DNA from: Syngnathus acus
Taxonomy: Eukaryota; Chordata; Actinopteri; Syngnathiformes; Syngnathidae
Assembly (NCBI RefSeq): GCF_901709675.1
Contig: NC_051100.1
Location: 3,658,001-3,722,000, forward strand
DNA length: 64,000 nt
Direction: 5' to 3'
The notes beneath the pieces are model-generated. The model had not been told where the DNA came from and ran no database searches. It saw only the letters and a program-made list of their open reading frames with translations. This document shows positions 25,211 to 39,633 of the stretch, one piece after another. Within the stretch, counting starts at the first letter, position 1; each line of letters starts with the position of its first letter. A program made the translations under genes and the position numbers.

Positions 25211-25869
25211 CCGTGATGCTAAACCCGAAGCATCAACAAACTATAAAGCATAAATTGTTTAATTCTTTACATTCTCTTGGATTATATGATTACTGTATGC
25301 TAAGTACAATACTGCTAAAAAAATAAACACATTACAAGATTCAAACAAACTCGTTGAAAAAGCACCTAATTCGACTCCACTGAATTTCAAATGTGAGACC
25401 CTACAAGGTTGTCCGGCAGGTGTTAATAGACTCTCTGGATTTTCCCAGGGTGCCTTTTGGCCACAAAAGGGAAAACTTGCTGTCAAATGGTGTTACCAGG
25501 GAGCGGCGTGAAGAGGGGAATAGGAAAGCAAGACGAGGGAAAAAGGGAACATTTTCATTACGGGCCTCCGTGTGGGCTTCTATAGCCCGGGGGGGCGGGT
25601 TCTGAATGACAGATTTGGTGCTTGGGTTGCACGCCGCTGATTGCAGACTACATGGCACATATTATTGGTAAACAGCAGCGAGCCTCACTTTACGAGGGTA
25701 CAAATGTTTGTTGACAAGCTCTCCCTTTTTATTTTACAGGTAATCATATTTACCATGTTATTCATTCGATGCTGTCCAAAGCAGTTTTCATACAGTTGTA
25801 ACGCAAACGGCTTCAATTTGTTTTCCTGCAACTGGAAATTGCATGTAGGTGGATCCGAATAATTACGCT

Positions 25870-25888
25870 AAATGATGGATGGATGGAT
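25870..25888. repeat. (GGAT)n tetramer tract
   Basis: A short GATG/GGAT tandem run. Such tracts often form the 3' tails of fish SINE or LINE insertions, but no element body is recognisable here. Confidence 0.6.
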
Positions 25889-28800
25889 GTTTTTTGTTTT
25901 TTGGGTATGGTTGGTGCGATTGACCTGATGTCCCACTGCGGGATTCCTATGAAATTGCAGAGCTCGCTAAAAGGCTTTTGACACCAGAGGATAATTTTTC
26001 ACGCATAAATGTTACCCAGCAGGGGAAAAAAAATCAGTGTCAGGTGAACCCTTGTATTTTTCAGATTACCTAATATAATTGAGAAATATAGAGCTGCTTT
26101 TCCTGTTGGCTTTGTTATAATAAAAAGCGAAAAAAACAACCAATTCCCACCTTTTACGTTGACATTTGGATGACCGAGGAGCTTTGCAGGGCCCTAATGT
26201 CTCCTTACTTTGCGATGTTTTAGTTGACCTGCTTCCTCTCAGCATTTACTCACTTCTTTCCCTTGTTGACAGTCTTTTTGGCTTCTTCTGACCTTCTTTC
26301 TCGAACTTCTTTACCGACTCGTTCGCTAGCCCTGACCTCTAATTATCACACTCGCTGTCAGTGTTGGGGAAAAGAAATGTCTCCTGACAGTTATCTGACT
26401 CAGAAGTCCCCTTTGGCATTTTCATTTGCACAAAAGCCCAATTCGATCTGTATCCGGTGTTAAAATGTTGCCTGCAGGCAATACACTGCGGAGACTAGAA
26501 CCTTTCGCACCTATGTGCTAATATGCTATCGTTCACTTATAGTCAAATATTCAAAAAACAATTGCAGAATAGTTTATGGGACATTTCATGGTTTCAAGGC
26601 AGGTTTATCACGGTGGGTAAATAAAATAATACTTAAGTCTGAGTGGGCGGCTGCACGGATGCCCACATGGCATACCGTAAGCGACCACTCGAGCTCATGG
26701 ACAGTCGCTAATGGATGAAAACTATTCAAATATGTGAAAATGAAAGAACTGACCTTTAAGTGAATGCAGGGGTGCTGATCTCGGAGGGACAGTTATGAAG
26801 TCCATTTCAAACCATTTTGAAATGTACTCGTGCTTCATTGTGGTTCATTTGAGTGTCTTATATAAAAATATATTGCAACCCTCCGGCAGGGGGCAGGCTT
26901 CACACCCAGGCTAATTAACCACACCCCAAATATTTGGTTGGGATTTCAAATTTTTAAAAATTTCAATATTTTTCAATTTAATAAAAATTGAACATTTTAT
27001 TTTTAAAAATTTTAAAAAGATATTTTTTTGCAGATATTTGACTCGAAACCTTGTTTTCCATCCATCCATCCATCCCCTCAAGTCAAGCTGCTACTTTTTG
27101 CATTGTTTTGCAACAACAGAGGAACGTGTTTCCCCCTCCCCCCCCGCTTACATTGTCATTGTATAATTGAAGGGCTCGCCAGCTATTTTGCATGGCTCCA
27201 TCTGTACATCCATAGATACCTCGGCGCACATTCCCATGGGATTGCTGAGAGGCAGCTCGAAGGCACCACGATGTCGGAGGGTTGACTCGCTTGATGCGTA
27301 CCCCTGGGAAACCACACTTCCAGGAACAATCAATTTGTTCTGAGTAGAAAACATTGTTGGAGATGACGTTTTTTTATTTTATTATTATTTCTTCTTTCCT
27401 ACTTGTGGGGTTGTGGCATTGTTGAGACTGCTTTGTCAAGGTTGTGAAGAACAAGAACATACTCTGATTGCATTTTAAAAGTTGGCGCGAGAACTTTCCT
27501 CCCACGCTGAAATGGAAGGAATAGAACTTATTAAGCAGCGGACCTCTGCAGCGAGGGCGAATCAAAAATCAATTTTTAAATGGCTGATGTTAGATTTTCA
27601 TTTTGGAAATTATTCATTGTTGAAATGTTGTGGCAAACGCATAGCTTACTTGGCTGTCGAAACGGGCTGCCGTAGAAATTAAATCAATAAACGCTATTGG
27701 CAACATTTCCTTCCTTCATTGACTATGAGGCAAATTGGCAAGCAAGTTTTGAATGTTTTATTCAAAGGAGGGGGGCAGAAAATCTCTCGGGATGAGTGAA
27801 CTCATGCTCAGTAATTTACATGACGAGATAAGCTAATAGAAAACGATACAACACACAAATCTTAAAACAATCATGTCATACTTCCTTTATATCAATAACC
27901 TCTCACGTTGCTTATTCGCAAAATCTTTGCAGACCGCCGTATAAGAGGCCCAATTAAAAAAACATTTCAAGCACTTTCCCCCAAAACAAATCATTTTGGC
28001 TGCTTTGGAGAATAAACTCATCATGAAAACAACTTTATTCATGAAACGGAAGCAAATAGAATAAATCTCGGCTCCTCCAAAGAGGCCTCAATGATGCCGT
28101 TATTGACGGCTCCTCGTAATGAATCAATAAAGAAGCATCAGACGAAAAAAGGAAATGCACGCAAACATGGCGGCTTCTGATGTTTTTTCACCAGAAGTGT
28201 TTTTAGCGAGGGGCTCGGATCAGACATCTTTATAATCACATTGCACTGAGGAGTGCCTTCACTCCTCCGTGAACCTTTGGCCTTTGTTTCACCGGGGGAA
28301 GAGAATTAGTACCGTGGCTTAGGCTGATTAATAGTCCGTTTTTGCTGCAGAAAACAAAAAGCGGGCTTGTGATGTCATCATCAGAAGCTAAATTAAACAC
28401 TATTGTCAACTCTCGTTTTAAATCTAGTCGGGAGAGTTTATTTACCCAACTGCATGGAGTATCAGGCATCCATGATGAGTAAACCCGTTTTTAAAACATT
28501 TCCTAAATTGTATGTCTTTGAAGCCATCAAAAATGTGTGAACCCTCTCGAATGCCTAAAAATGATTAGCTGTCCTTGCTAAGTTGTTGTTTTTGCGAAAT
28601 CTGTTGAGCTTGTTTCATAAAACTTGCATCAACAAAATTAGTCAAACCTATTTAGCTCCTTTCCACAAATTACACTGCGGAAAGTTCATGTTTTGCATTT
28701 CCAGCCGAGTCTCGGGAGTGCCAAAGTTGTTTTATCGAGCGCAGCGGCCGGCTACCTTTTTGGATTTATTCAGCACGGCGGCTAATCAGAAGCTATTGAT

Positions 28801-30733
28801 GGAGGACTTTTTGTCGTTGGTTCAGTTGGGCAAAGGAAGGAATTGTTGCAAAGTCGCAGGTGAATCACCATTAACTGGCCTCCAGCCAAAGTTTTTATTT
28901 TCTTCCAGTATGCTGCACCCGTCTCGGACTCATCCGACTAATGGAGTGAAACTAAAACAGTGCTGGAGTTTGGGTGTCTCAAAAGTTAGACGGATATTTG
29001 CCTCAATGGCTGACAGGGATAAGCGGGGCAAAAAAAAAAATCCAGAAACAGCAAGCTCGATCTATCCATGTGGATTACTATGCTAAAATATTGCTTCTGT
29101 CGAGTCTGTTACTAGTTTTATTTTGGTAGGTTTTCGCTTACTTCCTGTTATTATTCCATTAGTTGTTTTTTGTGAGAGACATAAAAAAGGATTTTTATTT
29201 GGCATCTGTTGGTGTTGTTTTACAAGAAGGAGCTTTGATTAAAGACTGCTGTTAGCTTACCACGATAGCCGTAGCAAGCTAGCCGCTGACTGGAAAAAAG
29301 TGCTTTGCCATCATTTTGTGGCATCAATTTGCTATTACAAGCCTTCTGGGGCCTTTTTACTTATGCAAATTTGCTATTCATGGGCATGAATTAAAAAAAC
29401 GTTGCAGATTATTTTGCGGACCCTCAAGCTCGCGGACGCCTGTAGGTCCAAGACCCCCAGTTTGACCACCATCTACAACACAAAGTTGCATATCTAGCAG
29501 ATCAACACTGTGGGAGGCGGGACAATACAGCACTTTAGCTTGGCTCACCTTTACTGACCGTTGTAATAAGCTTACCTACTTTACACGTCATGACCACAGA
29601 CAGGAAGAGACACCGAGAGATTTGAACAGGGCTGCCTTTTGTGGAAACCCTGCATGGAATCCTTTCTATAAAGACTGATGAAGGGAACCCTCGCTTTGCT
29701 CCAATCTCCTTCTCAACGGGGAGTTTCTCTCTCTAAAGCCAGAACATGGTAAGACTCTTCTTGAGATTGGTATCGATTTATCTGAAGCGTGGCATGTAAA
29801 CAGCTTCTGCTGGTTGTCTCGTCCATGTGTCAAATATGACCCCCATGCTCATTTAATGCCCCCACCCCCCTCATAGCGCTGCCCTCACCTTTGCCACCAA
29901 TCACTTAAGGGAAACACAGCATCCATGCCAGATTACCCGAGGATTATATCCCATTGACGGCACTTCACCGGATATGCTCCACTTAATTCGAGCGAGGCTC
30001 CACCGCGTTTATCTTCGTTGCCCCCCGTTTTATTCGGAAGGCAGGAAGCTTATGAGTGAATGTTTCTCGGGTCAATTCGTCCCCGGAGGGCGAGCCAGCT
30101 GGTTTCCTTTATTAGTTTGCTCACTTATGTGCTTCATATGCATATCAATAAGAGTTTAGTTTTATCATTCCAGCCTGCGCCGCGGGATTTAGCTCGATGC
30201 GGGCCTCCTCCAAAACTTAATTACTTCAGTTTCTTTCACTGGCTTAGTCAATTACAAGCAATGTAACAAGATATTCAACTTTTTTTTTTTTTTTTATAAA
30301 ACATTCAAAAAGAGGTCAAATGACGGCGGTGGCTTCACTTTCCATATTCCAGAACGTGAACAAACGAGTCTGAGTAGTAAAGTGGTTCGGCTGCACTTGC
30401 CGGCAACCTCACAGCTGTGTGAGATAAACCGAGCGTTTGAAACCTAAAAAGGCCAAACCTGGCAGAAAAGAGCTCTCGTTCCTTTTTTTTTCTTTTTTAT
30501 GGTTTACAAATGGAACCACAGTGGAATCGCTGAGGATTAAAGCAAATTTGTTACTCCGCCCTCGACGCAAAAACTTTTCTATTTACTGCGGATGTTTTAG
30601 CACAGGTTTCACTTCAGATTACGCTACAGCAGCTCGAAGCTCTTAAAATGTCTTTCATGTCCCTCACCCCCTCCCCTCCCCTTTTTATTGCTATAACCAA
30701 CACCAAGCATTCCTTGCGACATTCTGCGAATTT

Positions 30734-30758
30734 CCCCCCCCCCCCCCCCCCCCCCCCC
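30734..30758. repeat. C25 homopolymer
   Basis: An uninterrupted run of 25 C. Its exact length may be uncertain because such runs are error-prone in sequencing. Confidence 0.9.
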
Positions 30759-32146
30759 GCATGTGTCAGAAAAGCATTTTAGCGGGTTTAAGTCTGACAC
30801 TTTTTGATAACACTATGAAACGCGGAAAGAGGAAATTCGAGACCTTTGGCGAAATCCTCGGATCCTTTGGGGTGATGATTTTTTGATGATGACACTCATG
30901 ATGCTCTCAGACTGTTGCCTTGTTCTTGCTGCAAAGTTTGTTTTCGTGTAGTGAAGCCAGTTTTTGTTCCACATGCACACCAGCGTAAAAGTAACCCTTG
31001 TCGCTTTAGTATTATCCCATGCTCCCACACTCCAGGCATGAATAATCAATAATAATCAATGGAGCTAACCTCATGTTAGCTAACCACTTCAATTGGCTTT
31101 TTATGCCCATATGCTTAGCCCCGGTTTTGGGAGATGTGCTGGTTTTCAACACAGATCTGCCTTTCCTGTATTTTTTATTTATTTTTTGCTGTTTGATTTG
31201 ATGCGCTGCACCTCAATAGCACAGTTGGGGCTAGCGTCTAATTAGCATCCATTGTGTCCCACAGGCACACTTCACCGTTGATTTTGTGTACCAGGTAATT
31301 ATTTTCTACTCAGCATATGTTCCCACTGTTTTTGCCAATTAAAATGTTTATTTGAATGGCCATCACCTTAGTGATTATATTCAAAGCCCGATCCTATTAT
31401 ATCTGCTGTAGACGATAGCTAGCTTGTTGGCCCTTTTGAGTTTCAGGTTTCAACGAAGGGCTCAGAGGTCAGAATAGCAAACAAACTTTAGGATTTCAAT
31501 GTGGTTTTTCAAAATATTAATAATATACTTGAAGAAAAACTAACATCCTATCTTGTTGGAATCCTTAAAGCCAAGTGGCCAATAGACGAGACGAATATGA
31601 AAGCTAGTTTGGGCTAGTTTCCGCGTAATCGAGATGAGAGGTTTTACACCGGTTATGTGCTTCCGGGGTACTATATGAAGGTCGATTGTCCGCTTTGTCA
31701 TGGCGGGAAGATGGGAAGCTTAAGGCGTCTTCAATTTTAACTGTGAACAGGGTGAATTAGAGAGGTGCTTTGGTAACTCAAGTGAATCAGAGGGGATACA
31801 TTATAGATGGAGCAGTAATGGAGTGGCTTGTTTGGACCAAAAGATGGAGAGAGAGCAGCGCGTGGTAAATAGTTGGCAAAGATTAACTCAACGGCATTCC
31901 GTGTGTGTGTCTCTTAAAAAATAAATACAAATTATATATATATATCCTTTAAACATATACTTAGCATTCAACAAATGCAACCAAATGTACAAATTTAAAT
32001 GTACAATGGACACCTCCGAGAGAGAATTTCAATGTTATTTGAAAGGAGTCCCGAGGGTAGTGATGCTTGAAATGATTTGGTCCCGAGTGAATAATGAAGC
32101 ATGTGGAGCAAGAAGAGCAAGTGAAATAGTTTTACTGTTATCCAGA

Positions 32147-32294
<148 letters not shown>

Positions 32295-33413
32295 ATCCCG
32301 CTGTTTCATTGTCAAGTGAAATCCCCCACCAGCCCACCCTCACCCCGCCGCTGCTGTTTTAAAACTGCCGTTTGTTACAGGGTTAGCATCTCAATATAGG
32401 ATTTCAAAGTTAGCGTTTTAAACTAGTTTAGGGTTTTCGGGCAGGGGAGGATTTCTTGCCACGATGAAGTTTTAGGTTTTTTGAAGCACAGAGTGATACT
32501 CTCCTCGTTGAACAAAAACCCACCAAACTTTTTGGAGCGAGGCCAGAACGGATTTCAGGTATTTTTCAATTCATTCCAATCGGGCGTATCGCAATTTTGG
32601 CGTGTCCTACTGATTGTCTCCCTTCAAAGTGAGAAGGTCAGCTCTGTCAGATCAGCAGCTCAGTGTCACATATCAGACATTGTAAGTCTGCACCGCCTAA
32701 TGGAATTAAATGTGCAAATAGGATCCATTAGTAGCGGGCCAGTGTAACAGCTGCAAGCTGGCATGGGAATGAGTCAAACACAGCGAGAAGACCGTTGGCA
32801 GCCCATTTCGGTCAATGACACCTTTTTCACGCAGGCCTTCTCATGTGGAGGTTTGCTTTTCGCTACCCTCTCTCTCTCTTGCTGTTCTTTTGTCACTCGG
32901 TCAATTAACACGAGTGTCATTGTGTTGGTTTTAAAAAAAAAAGTGTGGCTTCTCTTAAGAGAAGTAATCAACATAATGTGTTTGAGGAAAAAAAAAAACC
33001 TTGATTAATGTGCTTGGAGGAGATAGCGATGAAAGAAGATGGAGTCACTCTGCTTTGAAGAAGTTTACATTGACTGGTGATGCATGCAAATGAGATTGAG
33101 AGGAAAATGCTACATATTTGGAGCGGCGGGGAAGTGGGCGGGGTCTGCTTTCCGACATCGATTGAGCGACGGCGCCATCCAGGAGTTGCATTAGTTAATG
33201 CTGAGCTGCTTCGGGGAAGTCGCATTTTATTCATGCGGTGCCAAATCATGGCAGCGTAATTCATCTCTCCTGGGAAATTGTATGAAGAACATACGGGGGG
33301 GTGCTTAAATATGTTCCCGGACAGCACGAGTTGCTCCAACAGCAAACCAGGAAGGAAAAAAGCCGACTAGAACATCCAAAGTTGATTTGGGTTAACGCAA
33401 TACTGAAATCCTT

Positions 33414-33560
33414 TTGGGGTGTGCACACTTTTACAACTGCATTATTTCATTTATTTTTCTTTGAGTTGTACACTTTAGGTAAAAAAAAAAAGTGTTTAAT
33501 TTTTTTAGTATCACAAAAACGTTTGAAGAGGGGTGTCTAGACTTTCGTTATCGACTGTAT
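33414..33560 (-). mobile_element. Degenerate Tc1-like repeat fragment
   Basis: Near its right end the minus strand reads AAAGTCTAGACACCCCTC, and near its left end TAAAAGTGTGCACACCCC. Both resemble motifs of the plus-strand copy at 51738-52006 (AAGTCTACACACCCCTG and CATAAGTATACACACCCT). Sequences of this type are common in fish genomes as non-autonomous Tc1-like relics. No transposase remains. The family assignment is from memory, so the repeat relationship is firmer than the name. Confidence 0.55.
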
Positions 33561-34263
33561 CTAATGTACAAAGGGATGTAAATGATTTTTGCTCTTTTAT
33601 ACAACTCTGGACTATAGCGTGAAATAAAAACAACACTCGGTACCCTGCAGCTTCCTGCACGACGTCATCGCAACACAAGTGTCGTCTTTCTTTCTCTTCC
33701 GTGCAGAATTGGAGTCGTCTCTGCAAACAACCGAGCCCTTGTTTCATATTTCCTCCTCTTCTGTAGTTCTACTTCAAACACGGACGAAAAAAAAATCTAT
33801 TTCCGTCTACAGATACATTACAAAAACAGGTGTGAAGTATTCAACGCCTTCACAGCCCAACACAAATAATTGAGGAGTTCGTGCTTCCACTTGATGCTTC
33901 GGGAGGATGAAAGCTTGCTTATGTAAATTGCGTGACGTCATGCCGTCAGTCAATGAACACAAACTTTCAGGGCCATCATATAAAATGGAGTAAGGTGAGA
34001 TCGTTGTGTTATACTTTTGTGTTATTGAGTTGTATAGCTGATCAGATTGTCAGGGCGCTATCAAGTTTTAGTGGCGGTCGTCTGATTGGATGTTAACCCC
34101 GATGGGAATCTCCGTACAAGCCGCAAATACACTAGTTGTCATTAAAGCGCCGCCCTTGTTACCCGCTGATTCTATCTCACAGTAGGTAATGAATAGCGAT
34201 TGGGTTTAATGTCCTTACGTTTGATCCCGCTCGCAAATTGATTGTTAAAAGCGTGCAAGGGGC

Positions 34264-34321
34264 TGTGTGTGTAAGTGTGTGTGTGTGTGTGTAAGTGTGT
34301 GTGTGTGTAAGTGTGTGTGTA
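34264..34321. repeat. Interrupted (GT)n microsatellite
   Basis: GT dinucleotide blocks are separated by AA at regular places (GTGTGTAAGTGTGT). This suggests an older tract whose interruptions have themselves been duplicated. Confidence 0.9.
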
Positions 34322-37300
34322 AGACGACATCTTGGGTTTCAGCATTCGGTTTCGCCTCGCTCAAAATGGTGTTCTGTTACTCCGGCGGGTGCTTTGTCGA
34401 CACGGCGACAAAGATCAGCTTTCAATTTGCGTTGCGGCGTAACGTGTCTGTGTTGTCAACAGCAACAATAATATCATAACAATCCTCCATATGATGAACT
34501 ACCAGAATATAGCGCCAACTAGTGCCGAGGAGGACTTGATAGTGTCAAATAAGACTGGTATCTGCACTGATATCGATACCTGGTATCGGTACTCTCTATT
34601 CCTATTTAGTAACATTAATGAATTAACGGTTAGGCTCAGCAACAGGTAGATTTTTGTTTTTTCTGAAACACAATAGCTACAAATTTCAACGCACAATAAA
34701 ATTCATACAAAATTTGACATTGTAAGGGTCATTATGTATATCTAATCCTTGATATTACCTGCTTCAGTGCACTCGGTTATTTGTTACACGCTCACTTTGC
34801 TAGCCTGACATAAATACTCTGAGATCGGACTTCTTTCTATCTTCTATTACCTGCGTTACGGAGGGAGGCAGTGGGATGTTGGTTGCGAGACTGATGAGGA
34901 CGTCTGGCCACTTGAAAATGGCGATTTTTCTCCACCGACTTAAATGAGACGTTTTATTGCCGCGCCTGTCGCTTACACAGCTGGGGGTTGTTTACCCCGA
35001 CCAAAAAAAAAAAGTCCCTGACACTTTAATTTTTATTTCACTGCGGCAAAGGTTTCATTATCGTTAGCGTTTGAAAACAGCAGCGTGTGATTCAGTATGA
35101 ATGCTTATCTCAGTTTAGCAAGCAGTTATCAAACGCTTTGTAATTATCAAGCCTGTTTTATCCCAGGGTACTTATCGTACCAGCATAAGTGTTTCTTAAG
35201 TTTCCCTGAAGAATGATCCATCCGATTCTTTGATTGAACAACCTTGGATATCATATCAGCAATTTCAGCTGGCTTTGCTATTAGTTTTGAATAAGCTTTG
35301 GCGATACGTTGTCCATGAAAATTATAAACACATTAACATTTCATCAGATTCGTATCATTTGCCGACTCCTTCCTTTGTCTTGAGGAGCGCCTTTCGCACC
35401 TAAAATTTCAAGCCTCTGCTGTTTGGAAGCCATCTTCGGCAGCCTTGAGAAATTGATAATTATATAATCAGTTATTTAATTGTTGCGCCAGTTTTGAGTC
35501 ATATTAAGTCAGTGGGGATGATGGGACAAAAACAAAAAGTAGAAACCTACCAAAAAACAAGAGTGTCTTCTGTTTTGAAGTGTCACTTGATGGCTAGCTA
35601 GCAAGCGGCTAACATTAGCATCTGACTCCAGTGCTGAGGCTGTGAATGAATTAATGGATTTGCCTCACAACTTTTCAATGGAAAAACTGTACTCATGGAT
35701 CATTTAAAGTAATTTGCTTTCAGTGCTCCGTTAGAAACGTCTTTCATTAAGTTTGAGCGACCGTCATTGTGCCACGTTATGGGAACGTGACGCAGTGTGG
35801 AGGAGAGCAGATACGGAAGATGCTGTGCAATGAAATGACTTCTCTCCGTGGGGGTTGCCACTTATGCTAGACTGCAGTTTTTGACGTGATACAGAAAAGA
35901 TGGATGGCGAAATCAAAGTTGTCGTTGCAACAATAACTATCGAGACAACAAAACGATATCATCTATCTTTTTTCTTCTCACTGTATGACACTTCGGGTTT
36001 CTCCGGATGGGCGTGGAGCCGTCCATCTGTGACCGACATGTCGGGGAAACCTACCTGCTAGTCATCTTCAGTCACCGGCAATCTTATTGCAGTGACCCGA
36101 GTTTTTTTATTTTTTTTATTAGCTCATATCTTGGCCACCGAGAGAGACCCTTTTCAAGATTAGGGTCGGCTTGATTTGATCACTCAAAACGAATTAGCAG
36201 AGATGTAGTTCAGGATGCGACCTCTGCTTGTTAATCAATTAGTGTATCGAGTAGAATGGGTCAATGAAAGGGTCAGTATCATGACTAGAGGTAGATTGTA
36301 AAGACAGTGTCAGCCAAATTAAAGTTGATTAACAGTCAATCACTGTGTTACGCGGTATTCGTCTGTATCGGCCAGATACGACACCTGGTACCTGTAATTA
36401 AAACTAGCTAAATGCTAACTAATGCTAATTGTGTTGCTAGTTTATAGCTTGTTCACATTTCCAAAAAAAGAATAGCTGGTCATGTTTAGAAGTCTGTTCC
36501 ATTGTTAGTCCAAGCGTGACCCTGTCGAGGCACGTCTGCCGGCGCTAGCGAGGTAGATTCATTGAGGGAAGTGGTGCACGGTGTTCCCCCGAGCGCCCCA
36601 CTTAAGGTTGATCACACTGTCATCACGGACGCGCCGATTCACACCCTGTCACTTTGCTGCGGGAGAATTAGCTCTACCTGCTGTGAACTTGCCAGGGGGA
36701 AAAAGTTGGAGGAAGGTTTAACAGACAGTAAAGTTTTGACAAAGTGGAACAGTGCGACATTGTACACACTAGCAGCTGCTAACGTGATTGCGGATAGTGA
36801 TGGCAGGAATTTCCATCAAATGGATCTCAGATTGAAAAGTCTTGAGAGAGAACCCGGCTGACAATCTCAGTTCCAGCTCATCTGAAATCTTTTCAAACGA
36901 TTTGTACTTTTTTTTTTTTTTTTTGGCCGATTGTTCAAGCAAAGTTGGAAGCAGAGGATTTAATAACTTGGGCTTGTGTTGCTTCTTCTGGGCTGTTCTC
37001 ACTAATCTAATTGGAGATTTTTTCACGTGACGGCAGCAGACAAATCAACACAAAAGTCTACAGAGAGAGCCAGTTTAAAGAAAGATGCTGCCAGCTGAAA
37101 TAAACTGATTGGGAGCAAGAAAACAACCCCAAACACCCGGTCTGTAAAGTCGCGATTGACTCATTAAAATGGTGTGTCGGATAAACCGTATGTAAATAAA
37201 TGCAGTGGAACCTCAAAATCATTGGTTTGGATTTCAAACCATTTCTTTTTCCCTGTAGCAAATCTGTTCCACAATGCTACCTCATTAACTTCAGTCATTT

Positions 37301-37563
37301 AAACCCTATTGAGCATGCATTTTACCTGAGCCACTCCAAACCAAACAACAACGGAAAGCCGCTATGGTGAAAAGCATCACGAGAGCAAAATTCAGCAGGG
37401 GTTTTAAGATTGAGGCGGAACTAATACTTGAGCTTCATCCCAAACTGCCAGCGTCTTCTCTCTGTTCAGTGTGCTTCAAACTAAAAGTGACAGCCTACTG
37501 AAGGAGGAGAGCTGTTGGTTTCCCAAGCATATTTGAGATGAGAATCTCTTTTCTCTCCTCCAG

Positions 37564-37591
37564 GTTGGCAGACAATAAGTCTTGACAGAAG
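37564..37591 (+). other. pcdh15: pcdh15 exon 2, 5' UTR portion
   Basis: The exon begins after a strong acceptor (TTTCTCTCCTCCAG, ending at 37563). An in-frame TGA at 37583-37585, nine bases before the ATG, fixes the start codon at 37592. The start context has A at -3. Confidence 0.8.
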
Positions 37592-37682
37592 ATGCGACGG
37601 GGCCGATGGTTTATCAGATGGCTGGCGACAGGAATGGTCATCCTGTCTTCGCTAAAAGCCGTCTGGGGCCAGGATACGGACG
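37592..37682 (+). CDS. pcdh15: Protocadherin-15 exon 2: start codon and signal peptide
   Basis: This exon encodes residues 1-30 plus one base of the next codon and ends at donor GTAAGA (37683), a phase 1 junction. The product opens with a basic n-region (MRRGRW), a hydrophobic core (residues 7-22), and a likely cleavage site after Trp25-Gly26, leaving mature Gln1. With that cleavage and the microexon included, mature numbering matches mammalian protocadherin-15 exactly at Cys11. The signal peptide itself is not closely conserved, as expected. Whether this is pcdh15a or pcdh15b of the teleost pair cannot be decided here. Confidence 0.88.
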
Positions 37683-38296
37683 GTAAGAGCGGGATTTCTT
37701 GCCAAAAAGCAGCCGTGATGTTTAGCCAGAATGAAAAGACGATTATTGCCGTCTGACATCTTTTGACTTTATATTGTTCCAACAACAGAAGAGGAAATCT
37801 GAGTGAGTGGGAAGACGTAATCACATTAAACTTGTGCCTTGATGCGACAAAACAATGATTATTTTGTTTTGTAAAATTAATTACATACATAGGTCTTGGC
37901 CACTAGCGTCATGCTAACAACAAACGCAAGGGAGTTTCTAGCATAGTGCTAAGCTACTACAACACAACAGTTTGATTTAAAATGAAATAAAAAAATGAAA
38001 ATGACCAAAGAGAAAAATCAGCCCGTCTGCAGACACTCCTGTGTTGGTGGGACAATCCGTTGCTCCTAGCAACGTAACATTTAGCGCTAGTAAGGTTAGC
38101 ACTTAGGTGTTTACCGATCCAAAACGGCTGGAAATTCTCGTCGTTACGACACAAACCGGCGGTTGTAGATTGGTTTAGCGACAATCCGCTCGGTTACCTT
38201 TATGGCTTCTAAAAGTTTCGATGCAGTGTTTAGTCTTAGTTTGGTGAAACCACCTTTTTCACGACCCCCATTAATTTCTTGTAATAGTGTGTAGTG

Positions 38297-38300
<4 letters not shown>

Positions 38301-38331
<31 letters not shown>
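38301..38331. repeat. (CAG)n trinucleotide tract
   Basis: About ten CAG units on the plus strand (CTG on the minus). It lies inside intron 2, so the poly-Leu and poly-Cys frames across it are not genes. Confidence 0.9.
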
Positions 38332-38335
<4 letters not shown>

Positions 38336-39633
38336 CACACGGCGGTGTTTAATTGTGTTTCAGCAGCTTTTCTTGTTGCCTGACAGGAAACTCGAGAAAC
38401 ATATGCAAGTCGAGATTGGCAATTTGGCTTCACTGGTTTACAATATTAAGCGACTCAATACATCCTGACAAAAGGGGCCCCACATTGTTCGACGGCAGGC
38501 AAAGTGTAAAGCTGATGAAACGATGTCTCAAATACACACGTCTATTGCAGTGTGTGATATCATTTGCTGACATTTTAGGCACGCCACTTCACACGTTCTC
38601 ATTGCGTGGCCTGCTCAGAATGGATGCGAATGCGTTTTTTTGCTCTTATTAGCTCAGAGCCAATGAGGCTGTTGTTGCCCGCGTGAGTCTTTAGTTCCAC
38701 CCAGAGATATGATCTAGGTTTAAGCAGGGGCGGATTTTATTTTCACCTCGACTTCTCACTCGTAAATCTCCCTCCCTGGCCCACCTGGAAGCACCTTTAG
38801 CCTTTAGCTGATGTCAGCATGATTGGGATTGAATATATGGCACTGGTGTGTTTGAATCACTGCATTTGAATTGAACTGAATCACTTCATTAGTTTTCTTT
38901 CTGTCCATTGTCATTGCTGCCATATAACACCAAACATAATTTGTTTTTATTTAGACAATAAGCAAGGCACGGGATCTTTAATCTGCACTAATCCAAAAGA
39001 CCAAAGAGAACCACACGTTCACTCACTCGCCTTTCCGCTCCCTCGTTTCATGTTTCATTAGTAATCCTCTCTCTTCTCTTCTCTCGTTTTGATTTTTGTT
39101 GCTGTAATCTCATTCCGGGAGTATTCCTGACATGCTCAAACCCTGCCTTGCACCTCTTGTACGCCAATCGATGCTAACACGAGTGCAGACGACCGCGCCT
39201 GCTAGTTCAACGATGGGTCACGGAAGGTCAAACCGCAATCCGGAAGGCAGCGGCCAGATGTAAATCGGCCATACATCACGCCTAAATCCCTCCGGACGCT
39301 TAATCCGCATGTAAACGCACATCAGTTTTACGTGTGTAGGGTGTGGATTAGTTGTCATGTGACCACCGTGCCGCCATCCTTTCTCTGCACATTCGTTCTG
39401 ACCCACAATTGAGGTCTATTTTGGTGTCTGATTAGTGGCCAGATGTGCCACCCTGGTTCGGGCTAGTTGGAAAAAGGGGGGAGCGTTGGATTGACAGCGG
39501 GATGGGGTTTAATCTGTCCGCCAGTGGGTTGTAATCAGGCTCCAGCGTCGTGCAGAATGGAGACTGAGTGGAGGGGGGTCGTCGTACTGCAGGGAGTTTT
39601 ATACCAATTGGCCCTGCCTGGAGCTTCTCGGTA

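Larger units (their letters stand above)
21201..30000. other. pcdh15 intron 1, third part
   Basis: There is no supported gene. The longest open frame, 28583-29086 (167 codons), has no recognisable domain and ordinary intron composition, so I did not call it. Repeats include an AT-rich tract at 21691-21798, a 30-bp direct repeat at 22277 and 22777, A or T runs, and GGAT/ATCC tetramers near 25872 and 27058. A CTCF-like motif lies on the minus strand at 25197. Confidence 0.5.

Noticed and set aside
28583-29086. 167-codon open frame on the plus strand, the longest in intron 1
   Set aside because: It has no recognisable domain, a composition like surrounding intron, no splice or promoter context, and includes an A-run giving a Lys stretch. 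It is probably a chance frame.
34501-34525. Additional CTCF-like site (minus strand GCACTAGTTGGCGC)
   Set aside because: It has two mismatches in the core, so it is too weak to list as a feature.
38144-38433. Poly-Leu and poly-Cys frames across the CAG tract
   Set aside because: They are repeat-driven frames in an intron, with no homology.
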